Both the position numbers and the translations under genes were made by a program. From Planosporangium sp963837285 (lineage in GTDB: Bacteria > Actinomycetota > Actinomycetes > Mycobacteriales > Micromonosporaceae): a stretch of DNA of 64,000 nt. Below the pieces are notes generated by a model. It did not search any database, was not told where the DNA came from, and saw only the letters and a list, made by a program, of their open reading frames with translations. Below are positions 52,416 through 61,305 of this stretch, piece after piece. The stretch's first letter is position 1; every line of letters begins with the position of its first letter. Location: assembly GCA_963837285.1 (NCBI GenBank), contig CAWIMS010000002.1, forward strand, positions 434,001-498,000, written 5' to 3'.

Positions 52416-53501
52416 CTATCGGAGACCGGCGTCCCGGCACTGCACGATCCAGTTGGGCACGCACAGGTCGGCTGCGCTCACGAAGCCGTCGGCGACCACG
52501 TCCTTGACGGTGTCCCGGACCACCGCCCGCGGAGCCAGCACGACAGCCGGTACCTCGCGCTTGGCCTGCGGGTCGGTGATCCGGCCCGGAAGCGGTCTGC
52601 GCTGTCCCCGGGCCAGCGCCACGGCGAGGTCGGCGGCAGCCGCCGCCTCCTTGCGGGCCGGCTTGTACACGGTCATGCACTGCTCGCCAGCGAGCACCTG
52701 GCGGAGCCCGTCGACGGTCGCGTCCTGACCGGCGACGACGATCGCGCCGGCCAGCCCGCGTACCCGCAGCACGCTGATCACGGCGGTAGCCACGGTGTCG
52801 CTGGCGGCGACCACGGCGTCGAGGTGGTCGGTGCGGTCGAAGATCTCCTGAAACGTGGTGGCGACCTGGGTGCCGTCAGCGCTCGGCACGGCCTGCTCAG
52901 GTCCCTTCACATAGTCGCCGGAGCGGTACCTGGGGCCGAGCACCGACTCGTACCCCTGCTTCAGCAGCGTCGCGTTGTAGTCGGTGGCCGGGCCGTCGAG
53001 CTGGGCCACGACCGGCCTGGTGATCGCCCGGTCGGCGAGGCACTTCACCAGCCCTTGCGCGACCAGCGTGCCCGCCTGGACATCGTCGTACCCGACGAAG
53101 TAGTTCGCGCCGCCGCCGAGCGTGAGCCGGTCGTAGTCGATGGTCGTCACGCCGTGTGCCCGGGCGGTGTCGATCACCGCGCGCCCGCTGGCGGCGTCCA
53201 GTGTGGTCATCACCAGTACCGTCACGCCGCCGGCGATCATCTGCTCGGCGAGGGTACGGAAGGCCGTCGGGTCGCCCTGCGCGTTCTGGATGACGAACGG
53301 GATGCCGGAGCTGTTGAGACCGGCCTCCAGTACCGGCCGGTCGACGGACTCCCAGCGCGGGTTGGACCGGCTGTCGGGCAGAATCACACCGATCTTCGCC
53401 GGGCGCGGCGGCGCCGGCTTCTCGGCCCGGCTGTGGCCGCAGGCGGTCATGCCACCCACCGCCAGCAGGCCGGCAGCGAGGCTCAGGATCGCTCTGCGCA
53501 T
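52416..53501 (-). CDS. Sugar-binding lipoprotein of the XylF/RbsB type, without a transporter
   Basis: Predicted 361 residues. ATG 53501 gives a short lipoprotein signal with Cys21 (AVGGMTACG); an ATG at 53525 is possible. The mature part is a two-lobed periplasmic-binding fold (KIGVILPDSRSNPRWESVDR; LVMTTLDAASGRAVIDTARA; VAGQDATVDGLRQVLAGEQC; TVYKP). It resembles xylose-type binding proteins, but no permease or ATPase gene is adjacent, so it may be a sensor component or serve a transporter encoded elsewhere. Confidence 0.85.
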   Translation of the reverse strand: MRRAILSLAAGLLAVGGMTACGHSRAEKPAPPRPAKIGVILPDSRSNPRWESVDRPVLEAGLNSSGIPFVIQNAQGDPTAFRTLAEQMIAGGVTVLVMTTLDAASGRAVIDTARAHGVTTIDYDRLTLGGGANYFVGYDDVQAGTLVAQGLVKCLADRAITRPVVAQLDGPATDYNATLLKQGYESVLGPRYRSGDYVKGPEQAVPSADGTQVATTFQEIFDRTDHLDAVVAASDTVATAVISVLRVRGLAGAIVVAGQDATVDGLRQVLAGEQCMTVYKPARKEAAAAADLAVALARGQRRPLPGRITDPQAKREVPAVVLAPRAVVRDTVKDVVADGFVSAADLCVPNWIVQCRDAGLR

Positions 53502-53550
53502 GCCTCGATCTTTGTAAAGAGTCATAACGAATGGACAACGGCGGGACGCG

Positions 53551-53577
53551 CTGGCACTCTCCTTGACGGAGTGCTAG
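53551..53577. promoter_or_regulatory. CIRCE operator 1 (HrcA site)
   Basis: CTGGCACTC-N9-GAGTGCTAG matches the CIRCE consensus TTAGCACTC-N9-GAGTGCTAA with small changes. It overlaps the -35 of the groES promoter. Confidence 0.9.
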
Positions 53578-53590
53578 CCAGCGGAATAAC
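53563..53590 (+). promoter_or_regulatory. groES-groEL1 promoter
   Basis: TTGACG (53563-53568), a 16-base spacer and AATAAC (53585-53590). It is bracketed by the two CIRCE operators, as expected for HrcA repression. Confidence 0.65.
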
Positions 53591-53596
53591 CTCCGA

Positions 53597-53623
53597 TTAG
53601 CACTCTCGGTCCGAGGGTGCCAG
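53597..53623. promoter_or_regulatory. CIRCE operator 2 (HrcA site)
   Basis: TTAGCACTC-N9-GGGTGCCAG: the left half is perfect and the right half degenerate. It lies near the expected transcription start. Confidence 0.8.
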
Positions 53624-53722
53624 GCACAGAATGTGCCTAGCCCGGGGTTTCCGGCACCCGCGACGACGGAAGCGCCAGGCGGCATGAAGTACGCGAACTC
53701 AATACCCCAGGAGGGTATGCCC

Positions 53723-54031
53723 GTGACTACCGCGACGAAGGTTGCGATCAGGCCGCTCGAGGACCGCATCCTGGTCCAGGCGAACGAGGCCGAGACCACG
53801 ACGGCGTCGGGCATTGTCATCCCCGACACCGCCAAGGAGAAGCCGCAGGAGGGCACCGTCCTCGCTGTGGGCCCGGGTCGTTTCGACGACAAGGGCACCC
53901 GGATCCCGGTCGACGTGAAGGTCGGCGACACCGTGATCTACTCCAAGTACGGCGGCACCGAGGTCAAGTGGGGCGGCGAGGAGTACCTGGTGCTTTCCGC
54001 CCGGGACGTCCTCGCGGTCATCGAGAAGTGA
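53723..54031 (+). CDS. groES: Co-chaperonin GroES
   Basis: Predicted 102 residues. GTG 53723 (VTTATKVAIRPLEDRILVQA) is chosen because the AGGAGGG box is 7-8 nt before it and almost touches the alternative ATG 53717. The mobile loop ETTTASGIVIPDTAKEKPQE and the roof region are intact. It caps GroEL. Heat-inducible control by HrcA is inferred from the CIRCE sites. Confidence 0.97.
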   Translation: MTTATKVAIRPLEDRILVQANEAETTTASGIVIPDTAKEKPQEGTVLAVGPGRFDDKGTRIPVDVKVGDTVIYSKYGGTEVKWGGEEYLVLSARDVLAVIEK

Positions 54032-54049
54032 CCGACTAACACCCGTGGA

Positions 54050-54097
54050 CACCGCCCCGGGGCCGGTGCGCTGGCGCGCGCCGACGCCGGGGCGGTG
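54050..54097 (+). promoter_or_regulatory. Stem-loop between groES and groEL1
   Basis: CACCGCCCCGG (54050-54060) and CCGGGGCGGTG (54087-54097) form an 11-bp stem with a GC-rich internal region. Intercistronic structures here are known processing sites in other groESL operons; that role is inferred. Confidence 0.5.
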
Positions 54098-54117
54098 GCT
54101 CGTGAAGGGAACCAAAT

Positions 54118-55756
54118 ATGGCGAAGATCCTGAGCTTCGCGGATGACGCCCGGCACCGGCTCGAGCACGGCGTCAACGCGCTGGCCGACACCGTCAAGGT
54201 CACGCTCGGCCCCCGCGGGCGCAATGTCGTGCTCGACCAGAAGTTCGGCCCACCCACCATCACCAACGACGGCGTCACCATCGCCAAGGAAATCGAGCTG
54301 ACGAACCCGTACGAGAACCTGGGTGCGCAGCTGGTCAAGGAGGTCGCCTCCAAGACCAACGACGTGGCCGGTGACGGCACCACAACCGCGACCGTGCTGG
54401 CCCAGGCGATGGTCCGCGAGGGCCTGCGCGCCGTGGCCGCCGGGATCAACCCGATCGGTCTCAAGCGCGGCATCGACGCGGCGAGCGCGGCGGTCGCCGA
54501 CGCGTTGCGTGCCAAGGCCATCGAGGTCGCCAGCCGCACCGAGATCGCCCAGGTGGCGACCATCTCGGCGCAGGACGCCACCATCGGCGACCTGATCGCG
54601 GAGGCGATGGAGAAGGTCGGCCGCGACGGTGTCATCACCGTCGAGGAAGGCTCGACGCTGGCCACCGAGCTTGAGATCACCGAGGGCATGCAGTTCGACA
54701 AGGGCTACCTGTCCCCGTACTTCCAGACCGACCCGGAGGCGGCCGAGGCGGTCCTCGAAGACCCGTACCTTCTGATCACGACGCAGAAGATCAGTGCGAT
54801 CGAGGAGTTGCTGCCGATCCTGGAGAAGGTGCTCCAGACCAGCAAGCCGCTGCTGATCATCGCCGAGGACGTCGAGGGCCAGGCGCTGTCTACCCTGGTC
54901 GTCAACTCGATCCGGAAGACCCTCAAGATCGTCGCGGTCAAGGCGCCGGCCTTCGGTGACCGCCGCAAGGCCATGCTCCAGGACCTGGCGATCCTGACCG
55001 GTGGCGACCTGATCGCCCCCGAGCTCGGGTACAAGCTCGACCAGGTCGGCATCGAGCAGCTCGGCAAGGCCCGCCGGGTGGTGGCCACCGGTGACACCAC
55101 GACCGTGGTCGACGGTGGCGGCACGGAGACCGAGATCTCCGAGCGGATCCAGCAGATCCGCAAGGAGATCGAGGCGTCCGACTCGGACTGGGACAAGGAG
55201 AAGCTCAACGAGCGGCTCGCCAAGCTCGCCGGCGGCGTGGCCGTCATCAAGGTGGGCGCGGCGACCGAGGTCGAGCTCAAGGAGCGCAAGCACCGCATCG
55301 AAGACGCCATCTCGGCGACCAAGGCCGCGGTCGAGGAGGGCATCATCCCGGGCGGGGGTGCCGCGCTGGTGCAGATCGCCGGTGTACTCGACAAGGGCCT
55401 CGGCCGGTCCGGCGACGAGGCGGTCGGCGTGTCCGTCGTCCGCAAGGCGCTGGCCGAGCCGTTGCGCTGGATCGCCCAGAACGCCGGCCACGACGGGTAC
55501 GTGGTGGTCGAGAAGGTCACGCGAGGCCCAGTTCGGCACCGGCCTGGACGCCGCCACCGGCGAATACGTCGACCTGGCCAAGGCCGGCATCGTCGACCCG
55601 GTGAAGGTGACCCGCAACGCCGTGGCCAACGCGGCGTCGATCGCCGGGCTGCTGCTCACCACGGAGAGCCTCGTGGTGGAGAAGCCGAAGGCGCCCGAGC
55701 CGGCGGCGGCTGGCGGCGGCCACGGTCACGGCCACCAGCACGGCCCCGGCTTCTGA
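54118..55756 (+). CDS. groEL1: Chaperonin GroEL1 (one-base frameshift at 55519)
   Basis: With one surplus base removed the product is 545 residues. The frame is normal from MAKILSFADDARHRLEHGVN through GRNVVLDQKFGPPTITNDG and AGDGTTTATVLAQ up to VVVEKV (55518). After an extra A at 55519, REAQFGTGLDAATGEYVDLA continues to the stop at 55756. The C-terminus GGGHGHGHQHGPGF is His-rich, the mark of actinobacterial GroEL1 encoded with groES, as opposed to the Gly-Gly-Met tail of GroEL2. GroEL1 is not normally the essential copy, so either error or mutation could explain the shift. Confidence 0.93.
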
Positions 55757-55809
55757 CCGAAACCGACGCGACGCGGCCGGCACCCCGGGAGGGGGCCGGC
55801 CGCGTTCTA

Positions 55810-55882
55810 GATCGGCACAACTTCCCGGAAATTGTGGCCAAACGGACCGCTGAGGCCACAATTTCCGGGAAGTTGTGCGATC
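55810..55882. repeat. Long inverted repeat, family A copy 4
   Basis: The arms (55810-55839 and 55854-55882) match perfectly apart from one bulged G. The loop AAACGGACCGCTGA resembles the loops of copies 2 and 3 only at its end. It lies 53 nt after the groEL1 stop. Confidence 0.9.
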
Positions 55883-55951
55883 GGCCGATCAGGTCCTTAG
55901 AGAACGATTACGAAACTTTGTCCCGGCCCCGGGCATGCCAACAATTGACGG

Positions 55952-57622
55952 GTGAAGCAACGGCGATACGGTGCGCTGGCCGGTCTCGCGTCGGCGGCGG
56001 TCGCGCTCGGCGTGGCCGAACTGCTGGCGGTCCTGACCGGGGCGCGGTCGGCCCCGCTGGTCGCGGTCGGTGGCGTGGTGGTCGACTCGGTGCCCGAGTC
56101 CGTCAAGGAGTTCGCGGTCCGGGTCTTCTGCACGTACGACAAGCTCGCCCTGCTGATCGGCACCGGCGTACTGGTGGTGCTGTTCGCCGCGGTGGTGGGC
56201 GTCCTCGCGGTGCGCCGGCAGTGGTACGGGCTGGCCGGGATCGGCCTGCTCGGCGTCGTCGGCGCCGTCGCTGCGCTCACCCGGCCCGGCGCCACGTGGA
56301 CGTACGCCCTCCCATCGGTGATCGGGGCGCTCGCCGGCGCCGGGGTACTGGTCGCGCTGCGTGCCCGGCTCGTGGCGCTGGCTCCGGCGCAACCGGTCCC
56401 ACAGCTGGAGCCAGCGGCCACGGCCTCGCCGCCGGCCACAGCCCCGCCAGCGGCCACAGCCCCGCCAGCGGCCACGGCCCCGCCCACGGTCGTGTCCCCG
56501 CACCGGTCGAGCAGGACTGGGACTCCCCGCGCACCGGCGAAGCCGGCCGGCGCCGGTTCCTTCAACTCGCCGGCGCGGCGTCGGCGCCGGCCTGGTCGCC
56601 GGCGTCGCGGGCCGCTGGCTGGCCGACCCGGCGCAGCGTCTCCGCCGCCCGCGCGGCGCGTCACCCTTCCCGCGCCGGCCAGCCCCGCCCCGGCGGTGCC
56701 GGCCGCGGCCGACCTGCCGCGTCCCGGACCTGGCCCCGTATCGTCACCGAACAACGGGACTTCTACCGGATCGACACCGCGCTGTCCGTGCCGCAGGTCG
56801 ACCCGCACGACCTGGCAGCTGCGCATCCACGGCCGGGTGCGAAACCCGATCGACGCATCACCTACGCGCAGCTGCTGCCCGGCCGATGATCGAGCGGTAC
56901 GTCACGCTGGCCTGCGTCTCCAACGAGGTCGGCGGCGACCTGATCGGCAACGCGCGCTGGCTCGGCGTACCCATGAAGGACCTGCTCGACGAGGCCGGCT
57001 CCGCTGCCGACGGTGCCGACCAGGTGGTCGGCCGGTCGGTGGACGGGTGGACCTGCGGCACGCCCGACGGCGGTCCTGCGGGACGGCCGGGACGCGATGC
57101 TCGCGGTCGGCATGAACGGCGAGCCGCTGCCGGTCGAGCACGGCTTCCCGGTGCGGATGGTCGTGCCCGGGCTGTACGGCTACGTGTCGGCGACTGCAAG
57201 TGGATGGTCGAGCTCGAGCTGACGCAGCTTCGCGGACTTCGACGCGTACTGGGTGCCGCGCGGCTGGTCGCAGCAGGCGCCGATCAAGACCGAGTCCCGG
57301 ATCGACACCCCGCGCGACGGCGCCACCCGCAAGGCCGGGCACGGTCGTGGTCGGCCGGGGTGGCCTGGGCGCAGCACCGGGGCATCCGCAAGGTCGAGGT
57401 GCGGGTCGACGACGGCCCGTGGGCAGCAGGCGACGCTCGGCGCGGACCGTCTCAGCGACACCTGGCGGCAGTGGACGTGGACCTGGCAGGCGACCACGGG
57501 AAACACACGATGCTGACGGTACGCGCGACCGACAACACCGGCGCAGACCCAGACCGAGCCGAGCGCCGCCGGCCCCGGACGGCGCCACCGGCTGGCACCA
57601 GGTAACGGTGACGGTCGACTGA
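55952..57622 (+). pseudogene. Sulfite-oxidase-family molybdopterin oxidoreductase, many frameshifts
   Basis: From GTG 55952 the first frame codes a membrane part with about four helices (LASAAVALGVAELLAVLTGA; VLVVLFAAVVGVLAVRRQ) and a Pro-rich linker. After that, recognisable family segments hop between all three frames: GRRRFLQLAGAA, YRIDTALSVPQVDPHDL, ERYVTLACVSNEVGGDLIGN (molybdenum-ligand Cys), GADQVVGRSVDGWTCGTP, YWVPRGWSQQAPIKTESRID, GVAWAQHRGIRKVEVRVDDG, TMLTVRATDNTG and GATGWHQVTVTVD at the end. The total length (557 codons) equals an intact protein, so small indels rather than large deletions are responsible, at least seven by my count. Confidence 0.85.
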
Positions 57623-57637
57623 CGGCGCGCCGCCGCC

Positions 57638-58192
57638 TTACCGGTCGACTAGGACGAATGGCGGGTGACTCGTCCCGTTCGTCCGCCATCGTCCTAGATC
57701 GATGAGGAATGCAAATGCAAATGCCGCCGGGTCAGCGGGCCGCGGCCCTGCGCGGGGCGACTCCGGACCGGGGTGCCGGTACGACCGGACCAGGCCGGGA
57801 CGCGGGGGTGCCGGGGTCTCCGGTCGGTGCTCGACTTGTGGCGGGCGGCGTAACCCGAGCCGGGCCTCCAGCCGAGCGAGGTCGACGCGGGCCTGCTGGC
57901 GGTCGGCGAGGTCCTCCCAGCCGACGGCGAGCAGCCGCAGCCGCTCGGCCTCGCTGAAGCCACCCCAGACCCCGTAGGGCTCGCGAACCGCGAGCGCGTG
58001 CGCGGCGCACTCCGCCCGGACCGGGCAGGCGCCGGCAGACGGCTTTGGCCTTCGCCTCGCGGCGGTTGCGGGACGATCCGCGCTCGCCGTCGGGGTGGAA
58101 GAACTGGGCGCTGTCCCGGCCTCGGCACAGGCCCAAGCGCTGCCAGTCCCATAGGTCGGCGATGGGCCCGGGCAGTCAGCGACGTTCGACAT
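57638..58192 (-). pseudogene. WhiB-family iron-sulfur regulator gene, frameshifted
   Basis: ATG 58192 follows GGAGGG. After MSNVADCPGP the frame changes; in the next frame come WDWQRLGLCRGRDSAQFFHP and NRREAKAKAVCRR, then back in the first frame CPVRAECAAHALAVREPYGV, WGGFSEAERLRLL. Together these give four Cys (C...C..CxxxxxC order) and the GVWGG turn, the WhiB signature. At least two indels (near 58165 and 58030) break it. Downstream of the helix region the frame runs into the palindrome at 57644-57707, so the true 3' end is uncertain. Confidence 0.75.
57644..57707. repeat. Long inverted repeat, family B copy 2
   Basis: GTCGACTAGGACGAATGGCGGG and the complement of CCGCCATCGTCCTAGATCGA pair with one bulge. 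The core CTAGGACGAATGGYGGG is shared with 1959-2029. It lies between the 3' ends of the convergent oxidoreductase and whiB genes. Confidence 0.8.
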
Positions 58193-58391
58193 CGAGCACC
58201 CTCCTTCCGTGCGTGCGGGCCTTGCGCAGGCTTGCCGCGGTGATACCCCGGTTGCACACCACCCGGATCTGCGATACTCTTCGCGCTCCGCATTGTATCG
58301 GCGACCGATGATACCGATCTTTCCCATTTTCGGCAAAGTGCGTAATGATCTGCGGCCCTTCTGTGGTCTCCTCTGAGGAGAGGGGATCACT

Positions 58392-59141
58392 GTGCGTACC
58401 GTCCTGGTGTGCGTGCGGACCCCGCTGGCGGCCCAGACTGTCGCGTCTACCGCGGCTCGGCTCGGGATGGCTCGGCGGTCCGGACCGCGGTCACCGAGGC
58501 CGAGGCCATGTCCGGCTGGCTGAACGACCGGCCGAACGTGGTGCTCGCCGACACGCGGTGACCCGTCCGGACAGCGTCGGCTTCACCCGGCGGGTCCTCG
58601 CCCGCGCGCCGCACGCGACGGTCGTGCTCTTCGGCGCCGAGGAGCCGCGGACCGCCGCGGCGGCCATCGCGGCCGGCGCGCGGGGCGTCATCCGCGCGCG
58701 ACCACACCGACCCGGTGACGCTCGTCGCCAAGGCGGTCCTGCTGCTTCTCACCGCAGCCCTGCCGACCTCGCGGCGAGCCGAACGCGGGGGCCTGGCAGC
58801 GGCGCGGCGCCGGCCGGCTCGCGGCCGGCGGCACGCCAATGCGGCGGACCTGCCGCTGGCACCCCGATCGTCCCTGCGCAGCCGCGACGCCGTACCGGCC
58901 ACCAGGCGTGGCGACGCGGTCGGTCGCCGAGCGCGCCCCGGCGACGGGTCGACCTGACCGAGCGCGAGCTACAGGTGCTGCGCGGCATGGCCGACGGCAA
59001 GAGCAACGCCGAGATCGGCCGTGAGCTGTTCGTCTCGGAGGACACGGTCAAGACCCACGCCCGGCGGTTGTTCCGCAAACTGGGTGCGCGGGACCGGGCC
59101 CACGCCGTGGCATCGGCTTCCGGGCCGGTCTGGTGGGCTGA
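58392..59141 (+). pseudogene. LuxR-type response regulator gene, frameshifted
   Basis: GTG 58392 (VRTVLVCVRTPLAAQTVAST) follows GAGGAGAGGGG. A degenerate receiver-like part (VTRPDSVGFTRRVLARAPHA; AAAIAAGARGVIR) and a complete LuxR helix-turn-helix (DLTERELQVLRGMADGKSNA; EDTVKTHARRLFRKLGARDR) are both readable, but segments before, between and after them lie in other frames (LVAKAVLLLLT; GFRAGLVG stop at 59141). At least three or four indels are needed. Divergent from whiB. Confidence 0.75.
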
Positions 59142-59240
59142 AGGGGAAGCGGGCAGGGCGGGGCATGCCGAGGCGGTACCCCGCGATCTCGCCGGCTAAA
59201 CAGCACGGACCGTCAACGTCAGATTAAGCCCGATCGGCGG

Positions 59241-59636
59241 TTAGCGCTCGCCGTCGTCGGTGGCGTCGGCGAGCGTGTCGTGCACCCCGTCAGCGTAGCC
59301 CCGCGCGTATTCCCAGGTCACGTAATGGTCGGGGTCGGGGTCGTAGGCCGGCTCGTGCACCCGTGGCCGCCCTGACGTCAGCAGGTGGCGGAGGTTGCCG
59401 CGGAGCAGGTCCCAGTCGAAGTAGTGCGGCTCGTGGCAGTCCTCGCACTCGATGACCAGCCCCCGGATCCCGATCGGCGTCAGCAGCGCCTGGTAGATCT
59501 CGAGGTCGGCCAGATCCTCCAGCACGTCCTGGCGCTCCGCCTCGGTCAGCGGGTCGCCTGTGTCGTCGGTCGCGTCGAGGTCGGCGCTCGGGTCGCCCGG
59601 GTCGCCGGCGAACGGGTCGATTGGCTCGTCCTGCAC
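59241..59636 (-). CDS. DUF5319 protein
   Basis: Predicted 131 residues from GTG 59636 (VQDEPIDPFAGDPGDPSADL), next to GAAGGGG. Acidic; it contains LTPIGIRGLVIECEDCHEPH with a CxxC pair, and DWDLLRGNLRHLLTSGRPRV. A small conserved actinobacterial protein normally found beside the sigma factor SigD and guaB. The function is unknown; the CxxC-H arrangement suggests a metal site. Confidence 0.85.
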   Translation of the reverse strand: MQDEPIDPFAGDPGDPSADLDATDDTGDPLTEAERQDVLEDLADLEIYQALLTPIGIRGLVIECEDCHEPHYFDWDLLRGNLRHLLTSGRPRVHEPAYDPDPDHYVTWEYARGYADGVHDTLADATDDGER

Positions 59637-59788
59637 CCCTTCACCGTAGCCCCGAACAGGGCACTGTGCCGGCCCCGACACCGGTTAACGGGGTCCACTG
59701 CGCGCACTGCGCACCGAAGGGGGTCGGGCAGGCCGGATGGGTAGGATGAAGCAACCCGCCCGCCGACCGAGAGCTGGGAATTTACTTC

Positions 59789-61279
59789 ATGGATCTGGAC
59801 AGCCGTTCGTTGCCGCTCGGGTTGACTTTCGATGACGTGCTCCTGCTGCCGGCCGAATCCGACGTCGTGCCCAGCGGTGTCGACACCGCGACCAAACTGA
59901 CCCGCCGCGTCCGGTTGCACATCCCACTGGTCTCCAGCGCGATGGACACCGTGACCGAGGCGCGGATGGCGATCGCGATGGCCCGCCAGGGCGGCATCGG
60001 CGTGCTGCACCGCAACCTCTCCATCGATGACCAGGCGCAACAGGTCGACCTCGTCAAGCGGTCCGAGGCCGGCATGGTCACCAATCCGATCACCTGCTCG
60101 CCCGACGACACCCTCGGCGAGGTCGACGCGCTGTGCGGGCGCTACCGCATCTCCGGGGTGCCGGTGACCGGCCCGGACGGCGCGCTGGTCGGCATCGTCA
60201 CCAACCGGGACATGCGCTTCGTGACCGACAAGAACGCTCTGGTACGTGACGTGATGACCAAGATGCCCCTGGTCACCGCGCCGGTCGGGGTGGACAAGGA
60301 CACCGCGCTGGGCCTGCTCCGCCAGCACAAGGTGGAGAAGCTGCCGCTGGTCGACGACGCCGGCCGGCTGCGGGGCCTCATCACGGTGAAAGACTTCGCC
60401 AAGAGCGAGCAGTTCCCGCACGCCACCAAGGACGACGCCGGTCGGCTCCGGGTGGCCGCGGCCGTCGGGGTGGGCGAAGACGGGTACAAGCGGGCCCGCA
60501 CCCTGATCGATGCCGGGGTCGACGTGCTGATGGTCGACACCGCCCACGGTCACGCCCGCGCCGTGCTGGAGACGGTCAACCGGATCAAACGCGACGTGCC
60601 GGCGGTCGACGTGGTCGGCGGCAATGTCGCGACGTACGCGGGGGCTAAGGCCATGGCCGAGGCCGGCGCCGACGGAGTCAAGATCGGGGTCGGCCCGGGC
60701 GCGATCTGCACCACCCGGGTGGTGGCCGGGGTCGGCGTGCCCCAGGTGACCGCGATCATGGAGGCCGCCCGGGCCTGTCGGGAGGCCGGCGTGCCGGCGA
60801 TCGGCGACGGCGGCATCCAGTACTCGGGGGACATCGCCAAGGCGATCGTGGCCGGCGCCGACTCGGCGATGCTCGGCAGCCTGCTGGCCGGGTGCGAGGA
60901 GAGCCCCGGCGAGCTGATCTTCATCAACGGCAAGCAGTACAAGTCCTACCGGGGCATGGGGTCGCTGGGCGCGATGCAGTCCCGGGGCCAGGCCCGGTCG
61001 TACTCGAAGGACCGCTACTTCCAGGACGACGTGCTCTCCGACGACAAGCTGGTGCCGGAGGGCATCGAGGGCCAGGTGCCCTACCGTGGCCCGCTGTCCA
61101 ACGTGGCGCACCAGCTCGTGGGCGGCCTGCGCGCGGCGATGGGATATGTCGGCGCCGGTAGCATCGAGCAGCTGCACGAGCGCGGCCAGCTCATCCGGAT
61201 CACCGCGGCCGGCCTCAAGGAGAGCCACCCGCACGACATCCAGATGACCGTCGAGGCCCCCAACTACCATTCGCGGTAA
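59789..61279 (+). CDS. guaB: Inosine-5'-monophosphate dehydrogenase
   Basis: Predicted 496 residues, ATG 59789. The TIM-barrel halves flank a CBS pair (about 100-210; VTNPITCSPDDTLGEVDALC). The catalytic Cys307 lies in GPGAICTTRVV and the flap region contains YRGMGSLGAMQSRGQARSYS. It oxidises IMP to XMP, the first committed step of GMP synthesis. A possible -10 TAGGAT is at 59742. guaB3 follows after 26 nt. Confidence 0.97.
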   Translation: MDLDSRSLPLGLTFDDVLLLPAESDVVPSGVDTATKLTRRVRLHIPLVSSAMDTVTEARMAIAMARQGGIGVLHRNLSIDDQAQQVDLVKRSEAGMVTNPITCSPDDTLGEVDALCGRYRISGVPVTGPDGALVGIVTNRDMRFVTDKNALVRDVMTKMPLVTAPVGVDKDTALGLLRQHKVEKLPLVDDAGRLRGLITVKDFAKSEQFPHATKDDAGRLRVAAAVGVGEDGYKRARTLIDAGVDVLMVDTAHGHARAVLETVNRIKRDVPAVDVVGGNVATYAGAKAMAEAGADGVKIGVGPGAICTTRVVAGVGVPQVTAIMEAARACREAGVPAIGDGGIQYSGDIAKAIVAGADSAMLGSLLAGCEESPGELIFINGKQYKSYRGMGSLGAMQSRGQARSYSKDRYFQDDVLSDDKLVPEGIEGQVPYRGPLSNVAHQLVGGLRAAMGYVGAGSIEQLHERGQLIRITAAGLKESHPHDIQMTVEAPNYHSR

Positions 61280-61305
61280 CGCGGCCGTCTACTTTGGAGC
61301 CAACA

